A DNA stretch of 64,000 nt from positions 1 to 64,000 of the forward strand of contig JAGQPF010000083.1 in assembly GCA_020426845.1 (NCBI GenBank). The letters run 5' to 3'. This document shows positions 29,401-34,194 of this stretch, piece by piece. This DNA comes from Planctomycetales bacterium (GTDB lineage: Bacteria; Planctomycetota; Planctomycetia; Pirellulales; Pirellulaceae). Each line of letters opens with the position of its first letter. Within the stretch, counting starts at the first letter, position 1. The translations under genes and the position numbers were made by a program. Under the pieces are notes generated by a model. That model did no database searches. It saw nothing but the letters and a program-made list of their open reading frames with translations, and was not told where the DNA came from.

Positions 29401-30454
29401 GGTAGGTGTCGTCCGGCAGCGGCTCGGCGAACCGCATCACCACCTCGCTGGGCACGGTTCCCAGGCCGACAAAGCCCGGCACGATCGCCACGTCGTTGGC
29501 GCCGGTCAACGTCAGCGGCGCCGGAGGCGCGGTGTTGCCGATCACCGTCAACGGGCTGCCCGAGTTGATCGAGGCCCGGATCAACTGGTTCACGGTGGCA
29601 TTGTTGTTGACCGCCGTGATCAATCCCAACGCCGTGGTTTGATTGCCCGGGTTGCTGTTGACGACGATGTTGACCACGCGGTTGTTGACCGTGATCTGCG
29701 GCGGCGCCGCGCCGCCGAAATTGTTGACCGAGAAATTGACGACAATGCCGCTGCCCGCCGCGCCGGTCGCCACCGAGCGGAATTCGATCTCCAGCCCCAC
29801 CTTGTTGAAGTCGACCGTGCCTCGCGACGTGTTGGCGCCGGTCAGCGTCAGCGGCGAGTAGTTCACCGCGCGATTGCCGATCGTCGTAAACGCGTTGCCG
29901 CCCGTCACCGACGCCTGGACCAAGGAGGCCACCGCCGGATTCGCGTTCATCGTGTCGCGCAGATCAAAGGCCCGCGTCACCGCCGACGGGTTCGAATTGA
30001 GCTCGATGAAGATCGTGTTGCCCTGCACCGTCAACGCCGGGTCGCGATTCGTCGAGCTCAAGTCCGCCGTGCTGACGATCAACGTGACGCCGTTGCCGGG
30101 ATCCCCCGGCACCGCCGCGTCGAAACGCATCTGCACCGCGCCGTTGGTGTTGAAGTCGGAGCTGACGGTCGCCGAGGCAAACGCGCCGTCGCCGCCGGCT
30201 CGAATCAACTGGATCGCGTCCAACGTCGAGGGATCGACCGCTTGGTCGAAACGGAGTGTGATGTCCTGCGGCGCGACATTGCGGATGTCGCCGTTCTGCA
30301 TCAGCACGCCATCATTGGGCAGCACGCCCGCCAATGTCAGTCCCGCCAACAACTGGCGGTCCTCCAACTGCTCCAAACGCATCGCCGGCTTTTCGGGCCG
30401 AGCTGCGTGTTGGCGTTGGCGTTGATTGCGGGGGCGTCGAGAACGGATGACCAT
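14492..30454 (-). CDS. giant (5320-residue) exported multidomain protein with metzincin motif, PPC, beta-helix, GEVED and dockerin domains
   Basis: One uninterrupted 16-kb frame. The start ATG at 30454 is followed by a very basic tail and LEQLEDRQLLA (residues 28-38), the LEPR-XLL-type export motif. Domains in order, approximate residues: Ig-like/filamin-like segments (40-500); metzincin protease region with HEIGHLLGLGH (about 786-796), then a segment with IMGS as Met-turn candidate; a prepeptidase-C-like (PPC) domain (830-935); parallel beta-helix segments (about 1200-1700) rich in 'NNDINGVVVRGG'-type turns; further PPC-like domains (about 2100-2450, 3490-3600, 3990-4130); a second beta-helix (4140-4290); recurrent 'FEFD' repeats (see separate entry); a GEVED domain (about 5045-5130); dockerin repeats (about 5140-5220); a (GE)n run; and an acidic C-terminus. 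It is likely extracellular or cell-surface. The active-site motif is intact, so proteolysis is plausible; the target is unknown. Confidence 0.9.
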   Translation of the reverse strand: MVIRSRRPRNQRQRQHAARPEKPAMRLEQLEDRQLLAGLTLAGVLPNDGVLMQNGDIRNVAPQDITLRFDQAVDPSTLDAIQLIRAGGDGAFASATVSSDFNTNGAVQMRFDAAVPGDPGNGVTLIVSTADLSSTNRDPALTVQGNTIFIELNSNPSAVTRAFDLRDTMNANPAVASLVQASVTGGNAFTTIGNRAVNYSPLTLTGANTSRGTVDFNKVGLEIEFRSVATGAAGSGIVVNFSVNNFGGAAPPQITVNNRVVNIVVNSNPGNQTTALGLITAVNNNATVNQLIRASINSGSPLTVIGNTAPPAPLTLTGANDVAIVPGFVGLGTVPSEVVMRFAEPLPDDTYQLTVRGTGANPLQTPSGVLLNNGAIDESLTFELDLGAQIISVVPQPIERDSQGRLHQLRDTILVYFNDDDLDRTSAETPSFYKLLLSNDTVTNTDDLTFLPTSVSYNADQDLATLTFASPIDELVPGGGAGSWRLRIGTDEGTPLAPNRLTPTVDPDDTFAGALDLSSTFDTGSAMVVLGGGDVFADGQRFTITDLDGTSVTFEFEGSQANGVDGDNRQIQFVPQIVQSQMVAQIRDVILSAPGLDVDVVANGNTLLIDGDLSISLSPDLTGIQLAKQGIIVSGTIDNTGQPYRFTLPGGIDDIGHRDIPVETHLLQGADVVEGITTAFYNFQDVYGVGTLGGVLHNAITDLQKQRAREIFQIYSDLLGIQFIETPSSGMTIVTGDMAPLMEVNGVGGVLGVAGGGLEGLAIMDLQDFDDSGDDVFGGPWFQTAMHEIGHLLGLGHNYELPDPAIMGSDPTLNPVAAEPIFPADSDIIHGQFLYRPESKDIDVYKFAVNETGVLTAETFAERLANTSLLDTTLTLYRETETGAHELVARNDDYNSEDSLLQVELTPGTYFVAVSASGNDAFNPDVDDSGFGGVTEGAYELRLNFRGLGDTNRIVDADLTPTALDGDGDGVAGGAYNFWFRTQSNNHLLFVDKAATNDAIANSGPAHGTPRLFRNIKDAISASVAGDIIRIVGNGGADGDLSTVADNKAYEIGFSALNVALADGTALEIPKDRTVMIDSSAIIKLRHARIGVGSSDTVVDRSGAALQVLGVPRLIDASGQVRRDSSGNVLPGSVYFTSIHDDLIGTDTDPNFNPPDPAEADWGGIIFRRRVDKADASRKDYESRGIFLNYINNADIQYAGGDVVIDAQSRAVSPIELDEARATISYNSIHDNAGSAIKATPDTFEETNFHSTQYQLPGEFTSDYTRIGPDIVNNRLARNSVNGLEIQVRTPAGASALPLTVAARFDDASITHVLAENLMIQATPGGPTTTDAAPPVNLVVSTANPVTTGAALPAGDYRYRVVFVDAAGNEGPPSNATTPITIAGGSSQSITLTNVPIANGFVARRIYRSIDGGAFVLARQINSFTTTFVDDGTTIGGALAEFTPELRARTDARLAVDPRVIVKISDAVIDVGVGAQLIAEGRDGEEVVFTSIHDQRYGAGGTFDTNDDGVNDISQPGNWAGIFGWHESTVSLEHAVVAYGGGTTRQSGAFRGFSAIEAHQSQFRLANSVIELSAPGEAAIADDRFGRGANGPAAVFVRGNEPIIVNNIFRDNVAQAISIDVNSMSGELVEDYGGSVGEADAFTGALGNQGALIRGNLLNNNDINGVVVRGGTLTRDGVWDDTDIVHVVFDQITVPDLHTYGGLRLESSATESLVVKLSGATAGFVAAGQQLDIDDRVGGALHILGQPGKPVVLTSLTDYSVGAGFTPEGLPQVNTENIDLANPPGGGGGGGGTTLPTGPEVNLGTAIDNDVANTIPGSFGVQPGPGGNIFFGSDRATFQGAVSGLITNFNFIFDFSNHIDVGANGNAIDLSTTTITQAPTLIAPDVVQSTGTLVGNNGNIVNWEVITSIQSGETRLTNQVTLSSAQPLGTIQFINYLDEDLGGVSDDFLTTTGTPGADDFRAYTLDGPERVGFAQGGIVTPGAGLVNATYDGWAADRFADLISAIGGAGTTYTIPGNIDLTDLPLFVDATLGNSWGPNDVTTAFAWSVDPNANTAVMTSFLELLPSDPGDPDTGPVFGAPGDWQGVVLEAFSHDRNVDVLNELEPQDAITGSNGTIDKAEDIGQLSPSFATSDENLRLGLQVNGILSSSADADIYRFEAEAGTPVVIDIDRTTHALDTVVELLAADGTVLARSDNSTAEIDDPTLIQTASFILPGTVNPLQISEFSDPDRYTTNPRDAGFAIRLPGAAGVQGPYFIRVSSAGGKGAYQLQLRLDTLDEFPGSTIRNADIRFAGTGISVQGQPIHSPLLGEIAEDNTVNDTVATAQRVGNVLASDRAVVSIAGRIASTTDVDMYEFQLNYEDVQPGTAGGLVPVVIDIDYADGLGRPNTTISIFDAAGALVATTRDGNIGGDLPRAGKGLDLTDLSRGSVGDADAFLGPFLLGEGTYTLAIHNDTIASANYGQYTQANPNNPLARLEPNISVVRIVDEHIDGGLGTAADPIVPDFLGNQGVVPYFLGDVVLYVSQASPAVDNAEVLTVNPFTGATLVNLGNVGREIADIDFRNDQTLVALTKDLTDVIFEDAEAGNYLTIDDTGAANPLGTLVADDGIQTFELDLTSPPNPVRSNLFNNARIGDGIHFEAIEVGTFNNAGEIGLAVGNRPCFSIDTVTRLCNSTDDYRRPPGIPTNYNILYQFDPQTGVAFSSPAPDRTSTNLVSGAGTQIVERGFLNTDASLGSATSNTKLVITAEPTILDPGTIINIADEQVTFTVDPGPLAPSDVFQLVSGPEIQLTMLPGTPNPLSTTEVPSIFMDGWIFNIDGTDYEIDTGGVLVIERDARFIEDGDLFVLTDLDGASQTFEFDKNNNVQTPGAIAVPINSALSAFQVAQRVVNTVNAQGGFTFSAALLNTANPNFNTRISFIDTRSVSATQLTPSNAALVVEGQQGSVTGNIVIPIEETSNNQDFVVSILNVFSTLPGAEASAEGDRVNFPGAMTGDFSGILNGAATAGVNSPIVDLMHDGTPSLAGAIPVPFGVDDTALELAQRIVDVLNDTYVLNPTDPLFAQLDGSGNVELVLGGVFTAADDPLETAGDAPGGSITGITIASPAGGQQRVYAVSSNGGLYQIINPTTPLGAQAVYVNSSTQLTGIEFAGLTTGPRSVEGGRYADLLFAIDTSGEIYAFDYNGVLQPVFMDGATSIQTGLTGANGLVFAGLDRNLWSETTIRSGDAGNGIAPVPDRLGVPNTQTMRFGGGINTPGGAFGAVESEYFSLEGYSSLDQPVLYFNYFLETENANSAIAMRDAFNVYINYDGDNWDLLADNNSATNVAQQNTYDIGDAGAPNSWRQARVDLSAYAGMKNLSLRFEFHTGATYEFGTPRIGGFEIRALSGDQLRDGEVFTIDNTNFELEFGPTLVAPTGTNIQDGQQFKIHNVTFEFDKSGNGVPSNNVVEIDVSNDLSPDAVALVIEQALASADYVYRANLSEVNSTPNDKLTDVVDTGLLGGGDRFEATGTIGDNLGGADVDLVRLQLNIGDVLDVQVGSPGPNVLNPVIRFFDQSGVPIGVPVIGNTATFTAAVSGTYVVGLSGEGNETYDITGPSTATNGDTGAYTLALIVNGFNGITPRTFDNRIQLDGGVKFDPLTSTVEADGAAGVSPGNVMVDIHSDMTDDEVAVVIQQAIADTFAGGQTNAIKRYNQVVKIIGHTLVDAGPMPGITGSLPGHDAGAGSTVFDTGPNSFPQGELRFQNNNIEGVYIDDIIIGFAERGEVATLTTPDDSFVPNPLAVGGVPTGEYQAEIRLGAPIEGTTFQTNDRFEGQSATLQAPGANELIDGQTFVISDGVSSAIFEFEDVNIGNGVAPGRTPIPFDPSRVNALGIIDPEPGYVIAQRIVQAVNSPAVQGILDVTAALSDGVYNIDPFIPADQNSTSNQVNLFGDFVDIGASVPVLLTPDMSIAAEFAVVNVGNDTDVTATDSGNAGGIAATIVTSGTIGDNPNKTGFDAPLDVDLIRVRLATGDVVTIDVDAAELGSTLDSYIRVFDLTGNELAANYSGRAPDDELATTDSYLQFVAPASGIYYIGVSGVSQDTDSLGTPLFDMFGNPILIGNLDYDLQLSPSGTADGATTGDYSLTIDILSGGIEVIRYTDVQFGDKNVVRDQGQLIIESTIVRNSANFGIDVGAAPRTGPDTDVPHQGAVRNLRELNTQRLVPGAVLMNNVLIENDLGGIRFAGDANPGQAAAVPFGRIFNNTLVGNGGTLPNSAGGNDTGILVENNASPTIANNIIANFATGVDISADSQTTVLGGNLVQGNGANLSGTTPSLGESAIVLADTETLFLDRANGVYYLGAGSRAIDSSISRMDDRGVMTTVKMPLGLGDSPILAPLTDALGQIRKDDPNTGTPGSTGEDMFVDRGAIERADGAGPTAILIVPRDNDSSGVDRDPTVTIVELSNENSLSNFTIQLLDGVAPVDSANGVGVNDNAVSPDQITILRDGVELIVGVDYRFGYDSLNDVIRLTPTAGLWETDHVYKIIMANGDQFVLTAPDGATTNDGDTFTITDQDGNVVTFEYDSGYLLTVEETLTLQIPEEGGTLGGVTDREQITVFDGAQTFVFEFDNNGNTSGGTIPVIFTPVMTDDEVAQQLVDALESANVGLQPKLIGDGKVHLGASPVHTFDITLAPSLSLSGSQTAGGVVDGDVLIVDDGTVLTQYEFDNDGQLNDTANTRLAFNYNLTHIELAQLIGDRLTADTTLTPLQLANGRVHIGGTRVTVVDASASNLTLSGQPGVFSEFGIQIPSVAGQPNGIVDQMTFQVGNGISLPVTFEFDDDGDFVLGNTLITFNANTTLDQLANQIASQISAVGIGLSPINVGGGFIELTNDTINHVFNPLTSPLLQTGTPGVAGNEAIPFIPDVTFTAIDMAAAVADAINASDLNSVGTQRGDDVLVSNVGTITGIVDAFVESIRDYAGNVLQANQGDGTTQFTILFGDGQDFGDAAGLPTLEAVNGARHTVVPGYSLGADVDVDPDGQPTFAADGDDTNSRDDEDGVTHDGIVPGFTTTFTITANGITATRPGFLDAWVDFDHDGVLEPNEKIANSMPLVNGANQITMPIPATVTLGDSLARFRLSSTGGLGVSGPASDGEVEDYRFQVTASGWTNPANQFDVVPDSVITPFDLLKVLVFLQTQGPQMAPKNAPIVVGSTVFDLPPASSYYDVTRDGQITINDLRVLFNFMAADGEGEGEGEGEGLAMASTQFDTTTLSANALGAPLTNSGSTLGAGTVREIEFLLTPPPEVDAESESLLDSLPIDTIVDQVAGEIASRRELEESEDVDAFFAQFELE
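15730..16860 (-). repeat. four tandem 'FEFD' repeat units inside the giant protein
   Basis: Residues about 4530-4910 of the giant protein contain four successive units with the pattern DGDxFxIxD...TFEFDxDG...IxFxxxxTxxxxAxxIxxAI...G.VxLG. Examples of the core are VTFEYDSG, FVFEFDNNGN, TQYEFDNDGQ and VTFEFDDDGD. Single copies of the same unit appear elsewhere in this protein, near 28860-28640 (VTFEFEGSQ), 21990-21700 (QTFEFDKNN), 20310-20050 (VTFEFDKSGN) and 19020-18800 (AIFEFEDVN). This is a protein-level repeat with low DNA identity, so the expansion is old. Confidence 0.75.
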
Positions 30455-30482
30455 AGTGTAGCCTTAAACGTCCGAAGAAGGT

Positions 30483-30494
30483 CTTACGCGTAAG
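30483..30494. promoter_or_regulatory. perfect 12-bp palindrome, candidate operator for the giant gene
   Basis: CTTACGCGTAAG is a perfect palindrome centred about 34 bases upstream of the ATG at 30454. Its position near the expected start of transcription would suit a dimeric regulator, but no second copy was seen in the window. Confidence 0.35.
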
Positions 30495-30805
30495 TAGCGA
30501 TGAGACAAACTCTTGCGACTTCCAGCCGCCCCAAATTCGCCGGCTTGCGGTGATTTGGGGTATTTGGGTATTTTGGGTATCAGTTTTGGATTGTAATCGC
30601 ACAACCCCTGATTGCAATGAAAAAGCAAATCCCAATGGGCTAATGGGTTAGGTAAATTAACCGGCACCATCGACACAATCGGGGATACCCGTTGGATGCG
30701 CGCATCGTCTGCTTAGTTCCGTTCTTACGTTGGCAGATTCGGCAATTCTCCGGTGGCAAAGGAGTGTGGTTAAAGTGGGTGGTTCGCTGCCCCCTCACGT
30801 ATTCT

Positions 30806-30843
30806 CGCCTCGACGAGGAAGTCCCGCCTCGACGAGGAAGTCC
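30806..30843. repeat. 19-bp tandem duplication
   Basis: CGCCTCGACGAGGAAGTCC occurs twice in perfect head-to-tail copies (30806-30824 and 30825-30843) in non-coding DNA. Each copy itself contains the short palindrome CCTCGACGAGG. Confidence 0.85.
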
Positions 30844-30862
30844 AGCGGCAACGTCGCCACGA

Positions 30863-30887
30863 TCCCTCGCTTACGCTTCGGGTTTCC
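30863..30887 (-). repeat. dispersed repeat, copy A (core ACCCGAAGCGTAAGCGAGG)
   Basis: The 25-bp repeat reads on the minus strand and begins 3 bases past the stop codon of the small gene at 30891-31085. Other copies lie at 42797, 42874 and 51748. Confidence 0.8.
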
Positions 30888-30890
30888 TTG

Positions 30891-31085
30891 TCAGCCCTGA
30901 CTACTCCGAGTCAGCAGCTTTAACAGGGGGGCTGCCTTTCCTCGATCGAGGTAGATGCGGTGCTGGTCGTCAAAGTCGATGCGCACGCCGTCCTCGTCCG
31001 GATGGTCGTGGATCGCTCGAATGAGTTCAATGTTCAGGTACTGGATCCGATCGTTTTCAATCGCGATCGGGATAAACTTGGCCAT
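30891..31085 (-). CDS. small conserved-looking hypothetical protein (64 aa)
   Basis: The ATG at 31085 is preceded by GAGGAG at 9 bases, a strong ribosome-binding site, which argues for a real gene. The product MAKFIPIAIENDRIQYLN... is compact, with alternating strands and an acidic centre (HDHPDEDGVRIDFDDQHRIYL). There is no membrane segment or signal. It is the last member of the minus-strand run headed by the PspA-like gene, separated from the thioredoxin-like gene by 151 bases that contain a palindromic repeat. No function can be assigned. Confidence 0.7.
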   Translation of the reverse strand: MAKFIPIAIENDRIQYLNIELIRAIHDHPDEDGVRIDFDDQHRIYLDRGKAAPLLKLLTRSSQG

Positions 31086-31209
31086 CGGCGCTGCTCCTCG
31101 GGGTTAAGTGCCTGTCTGTTAGCCTATGTGTATATGTGGAAAGGTCTTAGGCTGGCGGCCCGGTCGTGGTGCAGGCTGCCCGACTGCAACCTGCGGCAAC
31201 CACAATCCT

Positions 31210-31228
31210 CACAGGCTGGCAGCCTGTG
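31210..31228. repeat. palindromic interspersed repeat, copy 1 (CACAGGCTG...CAGCCTGTG)
   Basis: Perfect 9-bp arms with a 1-base centre, followed by CTACG. A second copy with the same arms and a 10-base centre, followed by CCACG, lies at 59732-59759. Both are intergenic, as expected of REP-like elements. This copy overlaps no gene and lies 9 bases past the stop of the thioredoxin-like gene, so it could act as a transcript-end hairpin. Confidence 0.7.
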
Positions 31229-31236
31229 CTACGTTC

Positions 31237-31797
31237 TCAGTCGCCGTGCTTGCTCCTCAAACGGGGGGATAGCCGCAAAATCCAGTGGACGCGTTCAAAT
31301 TCCTCCAGCCAGTCCTGAATGACCGCCGCAGTCAGCTCGGCCGGCGGCAAACCGATGCCCGTCGGACAGGTGCCTCCCAGCTGCTCTCGCGACATCTGTC
31401 GATATTTGGATAACGTGCGGTCGCCATGTCGCGCCACGAATTCGCCCTCCTCATTGAGAAACAAAACTTGGGGAACGCGGGCGCCGCCGCAGATCGTCAG
31501 CGATTCTTTCCACGGCCCGCCGTCCCGATCGACATAGCGAATCCGGAGTCCCGGGCAGCTGGCGGCAAATCGCTCGAAAATCGGGATCTGCTGGATGCAA
31601 TCGCCGCACCAGGCGCCTGCCATGCAGAGCACGCGAATCTCCCGCGTCCAGCTGCCGAGCAGCTCAAGCTGCGGACCCGTCAGCTCGATGGCCGCCTCCA
31701 TCTGTCGCCAGAGGCCCATTTCGGCGTCGGAGGCGTACTGTGCCAGGAAGTCGCCATAGCCGATCCCGTGGTTCTCAAAGATCTCATTCCAGTCCAT
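31237..31797 (-). CDS. thioredoxin-like protein with CGDC motif
   Basis: The 186-residue protein has a thioredoxin fold: a helical N-terminal extension (1-50), strand REIRVLCMAGAW, redox motif WCGDC (Cys64/Cys67) followed by a helix, strand LRIRYVDRD, and the cis-proline loop RVPQVLFLNEEGEF. There is no signal peptide, so it is likely cytoplasmic. It resembles bacillithiol/thioredoxin-9-type proteins more than classic TrxA, which carries CGPC. The reductant and target are unknown. It ends a minus-strand run with 66 bases to the upstream gene. Start ATG 31797 follows a purine-rich stretch (AGAGAAG). Confidence 0.8.
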   Translation of the reverse strand: MDWNEIFENHGIGYGDFLAQYASDAEMGLWRQMEAAIELTGPQLELLGSWTREIRVLCMAGAWCGDCIQQIPIFERFAASCPGLRIRYVDRDGGPWKESLTICGGARVPQVLFLNEEGEFVARHGDRTLSKYRQMSREQLGGTCPTGIGLPPAELTAAVIQDWLEEFERVHWILRLSPRLRSKHGD

Positions 31798-31863
31798 GCG
31801 GTCGCTTCTCTTTCTCTCTCGGACTCGTAAAGTGTGTCGTAAAGTGTGCGATTCGGTGGAATC

Positions 31864-32481
31864 TTAGCTGTCGACGCGCGGGGTGCGCGCCGTGTGCGAG
31901 GCGTGCAGGGTCACGCCGATGCCGAGCGACTCGGCGAAGTAGCTCATGAATTCGGTGTACGCACGCCGCACATCGGCGGGGTCGGTGGCCTGCTCGCAAT
32001 CGCAAAAGCAAACATCCCACTCGCTTCGCCACTGCTCGCCGCGAGCTTCTTTGCGCTTTTCCAGCCGCGTTCGCAGCTGAGCGTCCTTGCCCCAGCCCGC
32101 GAAGGTCGAGTAGCAGGATTCCATGAACTGGTTGTAGTAGCGGATGAATTCGGGCGGGAACAGCGGGGCGTTGACATACGCGATCCGGTCGAGCTTCCGT
32201 TTAAGCCGCACCGCCTCGGGCGGCTCCAACTCCTTCCAGGCTCCGATGAACGTCATGTAGCAAAGCAGATCATTTAACATCGGCGCAAACGTATCAAACA
32301 CGTCGAGGCGTTTTTGGACCACCTGTTGGTTCGTCCACTGGCGATGCTCGAGGCTCTGGAGGCGCCGGTTGACGGCGAAGCCGAGAATCAAAATCGTCAG
32401 GGGACTCAGGGTGCCGATCACCAACTTGATCACCTCGAGGCTATTCCAGGGCGATTCGGCCAGCAGCAATGAAGCGTGCAT
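31864..32481 (-). CDS. hypothetical membrane-anchored protein
   Basis: The start is the ATG at 32481, with GGAG 5 bases upstream; a longer frame to 32547 adds a low-complexity basic stretch and is disfavoured. The 205-residue product has one strong N-terminal transmembrane segment (about residues 17-38, IKLVIGTLSPLTILILGFAV), then a long helical, charged region and a Cys-containing segment (WDVCFCDCEQ). The topology suggests a membrane anchor with a cytoplasmic helical domain. It follows the membrane protein at 32692 on the same strand after 210 bases. I do not recognise the family. Confidence 0.65.
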   Translation of the reverse strand: MHASLLLAESPWNSLEVIKLVIGTLSPLTILILGFAVNRRLQSLEHRQWTNQQVVQKRLDVFDTFAPMLNDLLCYMTFIGAWKELEPPEAVRLKRKLDRIAYVNAPLFPPEFIRYYNQFMESCYSTFAGWGKDAQLRTRLEKRKEARGEQWRSEWDVCFCDCEQATDPADVRRAYTEFMSYFAESLGIGVTLHASHTARTPRVDS

Positions 32482-32691
32482 CTTGGCTCCGGGACGAAAG
32501 GGGCTGCGAAGAAACGACGAGCTGTGCGGCGCCGCGATGGTTCCCACGCGCCGCGCCTCGTACGGGACCAGAACGGCAAAACGCTCATCGTACCGAATCG
32601 GGCGCCATTCATTCCTTGGACGATGCGAGTCACGCCCGCCACGGGTCGGTCGAAACCACGCGGCTCGGCCCGCGGCACGGCGTTGGAGCTT

Positions 32692-33204
32692 TCAGCTGGT
32701 GGGCGGGTCGTCGCTTCGACCGGGGCCGCCGGTGCCGCGGGGCTTTCCGTGCGGGCCTTGGGGCTTTTCGTCGGCGACTCCTTCGTCGGCGACTCCTTCG
32801 TCGGCGAAGTCGCGATACGATCGCAACATCAGTCCGGCGCCGGCCGCGAACATCACAATGACGCCGAGCAGGAAGGTGGTTTTGACGTTCATGTGGAAGC
32901 GAATGCGACTGAGAATCTCGATCACGATGACGGCCAAGCCGACCCACATTAAGACCCACGCCCACTTTTGGCTCGCGTCATAGAACAACGCCATGACGCC
33001 GAGAAAAAACGGGACGAACAACAATCCCGTCGAGGTCGTGTCCCACATCCCGCCGCCGCCACGACGGAGCATGCCGCCGAAGACGCCGTGCGCGTCGGTG
33101 GTGGCGTTGACGGAGTCAAAAAAGAAGTAGAGAGCCAGCACGGACAGACCAAAGCCCGCCCAAAACTGTCCGGCGCCGCCTTCCGTTCCCCCCGATCCAC
33201 GCAT
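32692..33204 (-). CDS. hypothetical multi-pass membrane protein with C-terminal ADEGV repeats
   Basis: The start is taken at the ATG 33204 (MRGSGGTEGGAG), because the upstream part of the longer frame overlaps the neighbouring gene and is low-complexity basic. The 170-residue product has about four hydrophobic segments (FWAGFGLSVLALYFFF, GLLFVPFFLGVMALFY, WVLMWVGLAVIVIEIL, TTFLLGVIVMFAAGAGLM) with a Gly-rich loop GGMLRRGGGGMW. The tail has a tandem ADEGV-ADEGV-ADE repeat, reflected in a 15-bp DNA repeat near 32775-32810, and ends in a polar Gly/Pro region. It sits in the PspA/AAA+ cluster; a part in membrane stress is inference from context only. Confidence 0.7.
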   Translation of the reverse strand: MRGSGGTEGGAGQFWAGFGLSVLALYFFFDSVNATTDAHGVFGGMLRRGGGGMWDTTSTGLLFVPFFLGVMALFYDASQKWAWVLMWVGLAVIVIEILSRIRFHMNVKTTFLLGVIVMFAAGAGLMLRSYRDFADEGVADEGVADEKPQGPHGKPRGTGGPGRSDDPPTS

Positions 33205-33283
33205 CGTGTCACTCGCTTTGGCGCGTTGGCCGACTTCGTTTTGCCGACTTCGTTCTTGCCGATCCGATGGCCTCGGTCCGGCC

Positions 33284-34183
33284 TCAGTCGGTGATGTAGA
33301 TGGTTTGACGCAGCAGCTCCGGCGCATGGTCTTCGGCGGGGCCCAGGTGGGTGATGAAGTCCAGCTCGCCGAGCGTGACTTCGGTCTCCAGCACACTTTC
33401 GGCCACCTCGTCGACACGGCTCGTGATCAGCGACGGCTCCTGGCGGTTGACGGCCATTTCCGCGAGCGTCTTGATCTTGTTCTCCAACCGATCCAGTTCG
33501 AGATCGATGTACTCGTGATTGGCCTCGGCCTTGCGGTAGTTATCCAGTCGCGACCGGGAGATCTCGAGATGGTCGACCAACGTGTCGCGGATCTTCTGCA
33601 GGTGCTCGACCTCGGACGGATGGGAGATGTCCGCTTGGTCGTGCAGCTCGAGCCGCTGCTCCAACCGGGCGATATCCTGGACGATTCTTTCCTCATCCGT
33701 GCGATCGAGGAATTTGGATAGCGAGCTCTGCGTGAATTGCAGCCGCAAGAATACCCACAGCAGTCGGTCGAGCGCCTCGAGCTGATTCTCCTCGAGACCG
33801 ACGCGTCCTTTGCGCTGGCCATCGTAGCGTTCCAGATCCTCGGCGATCTCGCGCAGATCGAGCAGCCAGGTGCGCAATCGTTTGAAGCGATCCTGTGACT
33901 CGGTGGGCAGCGAGTTGAGCAGCCTCGCGGCGAGATCGCGCGAGCTGCGTTTTCGCCGTCCGAGGTTTCGCGGCGCGGGGCTGGATTCGCGGTCGACCAA
34001 CGCGCGGAAACGGGGATGTCCGGTCGCGAAGCCAAGATACGCCGCTTCGGCGGCCAGCAGCGCGGTCAACGCCCACTGCGCATGTCCGCTGACCGACGCG
34101 AGCGCTGCGCCGCCGGCCACCGCCAGCAGGTTCCAGCGATTCAGCAACGCAGCGCGAAAATATTCCCCGAATTTCCAGGCCAT
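33284..34183 (-). CDS. membrane protein with long coiled-coil region, PspA/AAA+ cluster
   Basis: The 299-residue product (ATG 34183; a TTG at 34198 overlapping the previous stop is possible) has two short N-terminal hydrophobic segments (NLLAVAGGAALASVSG, WALTALLAAEAAYLGFA). After them comes a long acidic/basic helical region, about residues 90-270, with coiled-coil character (ERIVQDIARLEQRLELHD, EYIDLELDRLENKIKTLA). There is no enzyme motif. Because it is encoded directly after the AAA+ ATPase and the small acidic protein, it is a candidate membrane receptor or adaptor for that ATPase or for PspA. That role is inferred from gene order alone. Confidence 0.75.
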   Translation of the reverse strand: MAWKFGEYFRAALLNRWNLLAVAGGAALASVSGHAQWALTALLAAEAAYLGFATGHPRFRALVDRESSPAPRNLGRRKRSSRDLAARLLNSLPTESQDRFKRLRTWLLDLREIAEDLERYDGQRKGRVGLEENQLEALDRLLWVFLRLQFTQSSLSKFLDRTDEERIVQDIARLEQRLELHDQADISHPSEVEHLQKIRDTLVDHLEISRSRLDNYRKAEANHEYIDLELDRLENKIKTLAEMAVNRQEPSLITSRVDEVAESVLETEVTLGELDFITHLGPAEDHAPELLRQTIYITD

Positions 34184-34194
34184 CGCGCGAAGCG

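Larger units (their letters stand above)
30455..30890. other. intergenic region (436 bases) upstream of the giant gene
   Basis: No coding region is supported. It holds the promoter side of the giant gene, a 12-bp palindrome (30483-30494), a TATTTGGG-type short direct repeat (about 30553-30580), a 19-bp tandem duplication (30806-30843) and one copy of the dispersed ACCCGAAGCG repeat (30863-30887). Confidence 0.6.
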
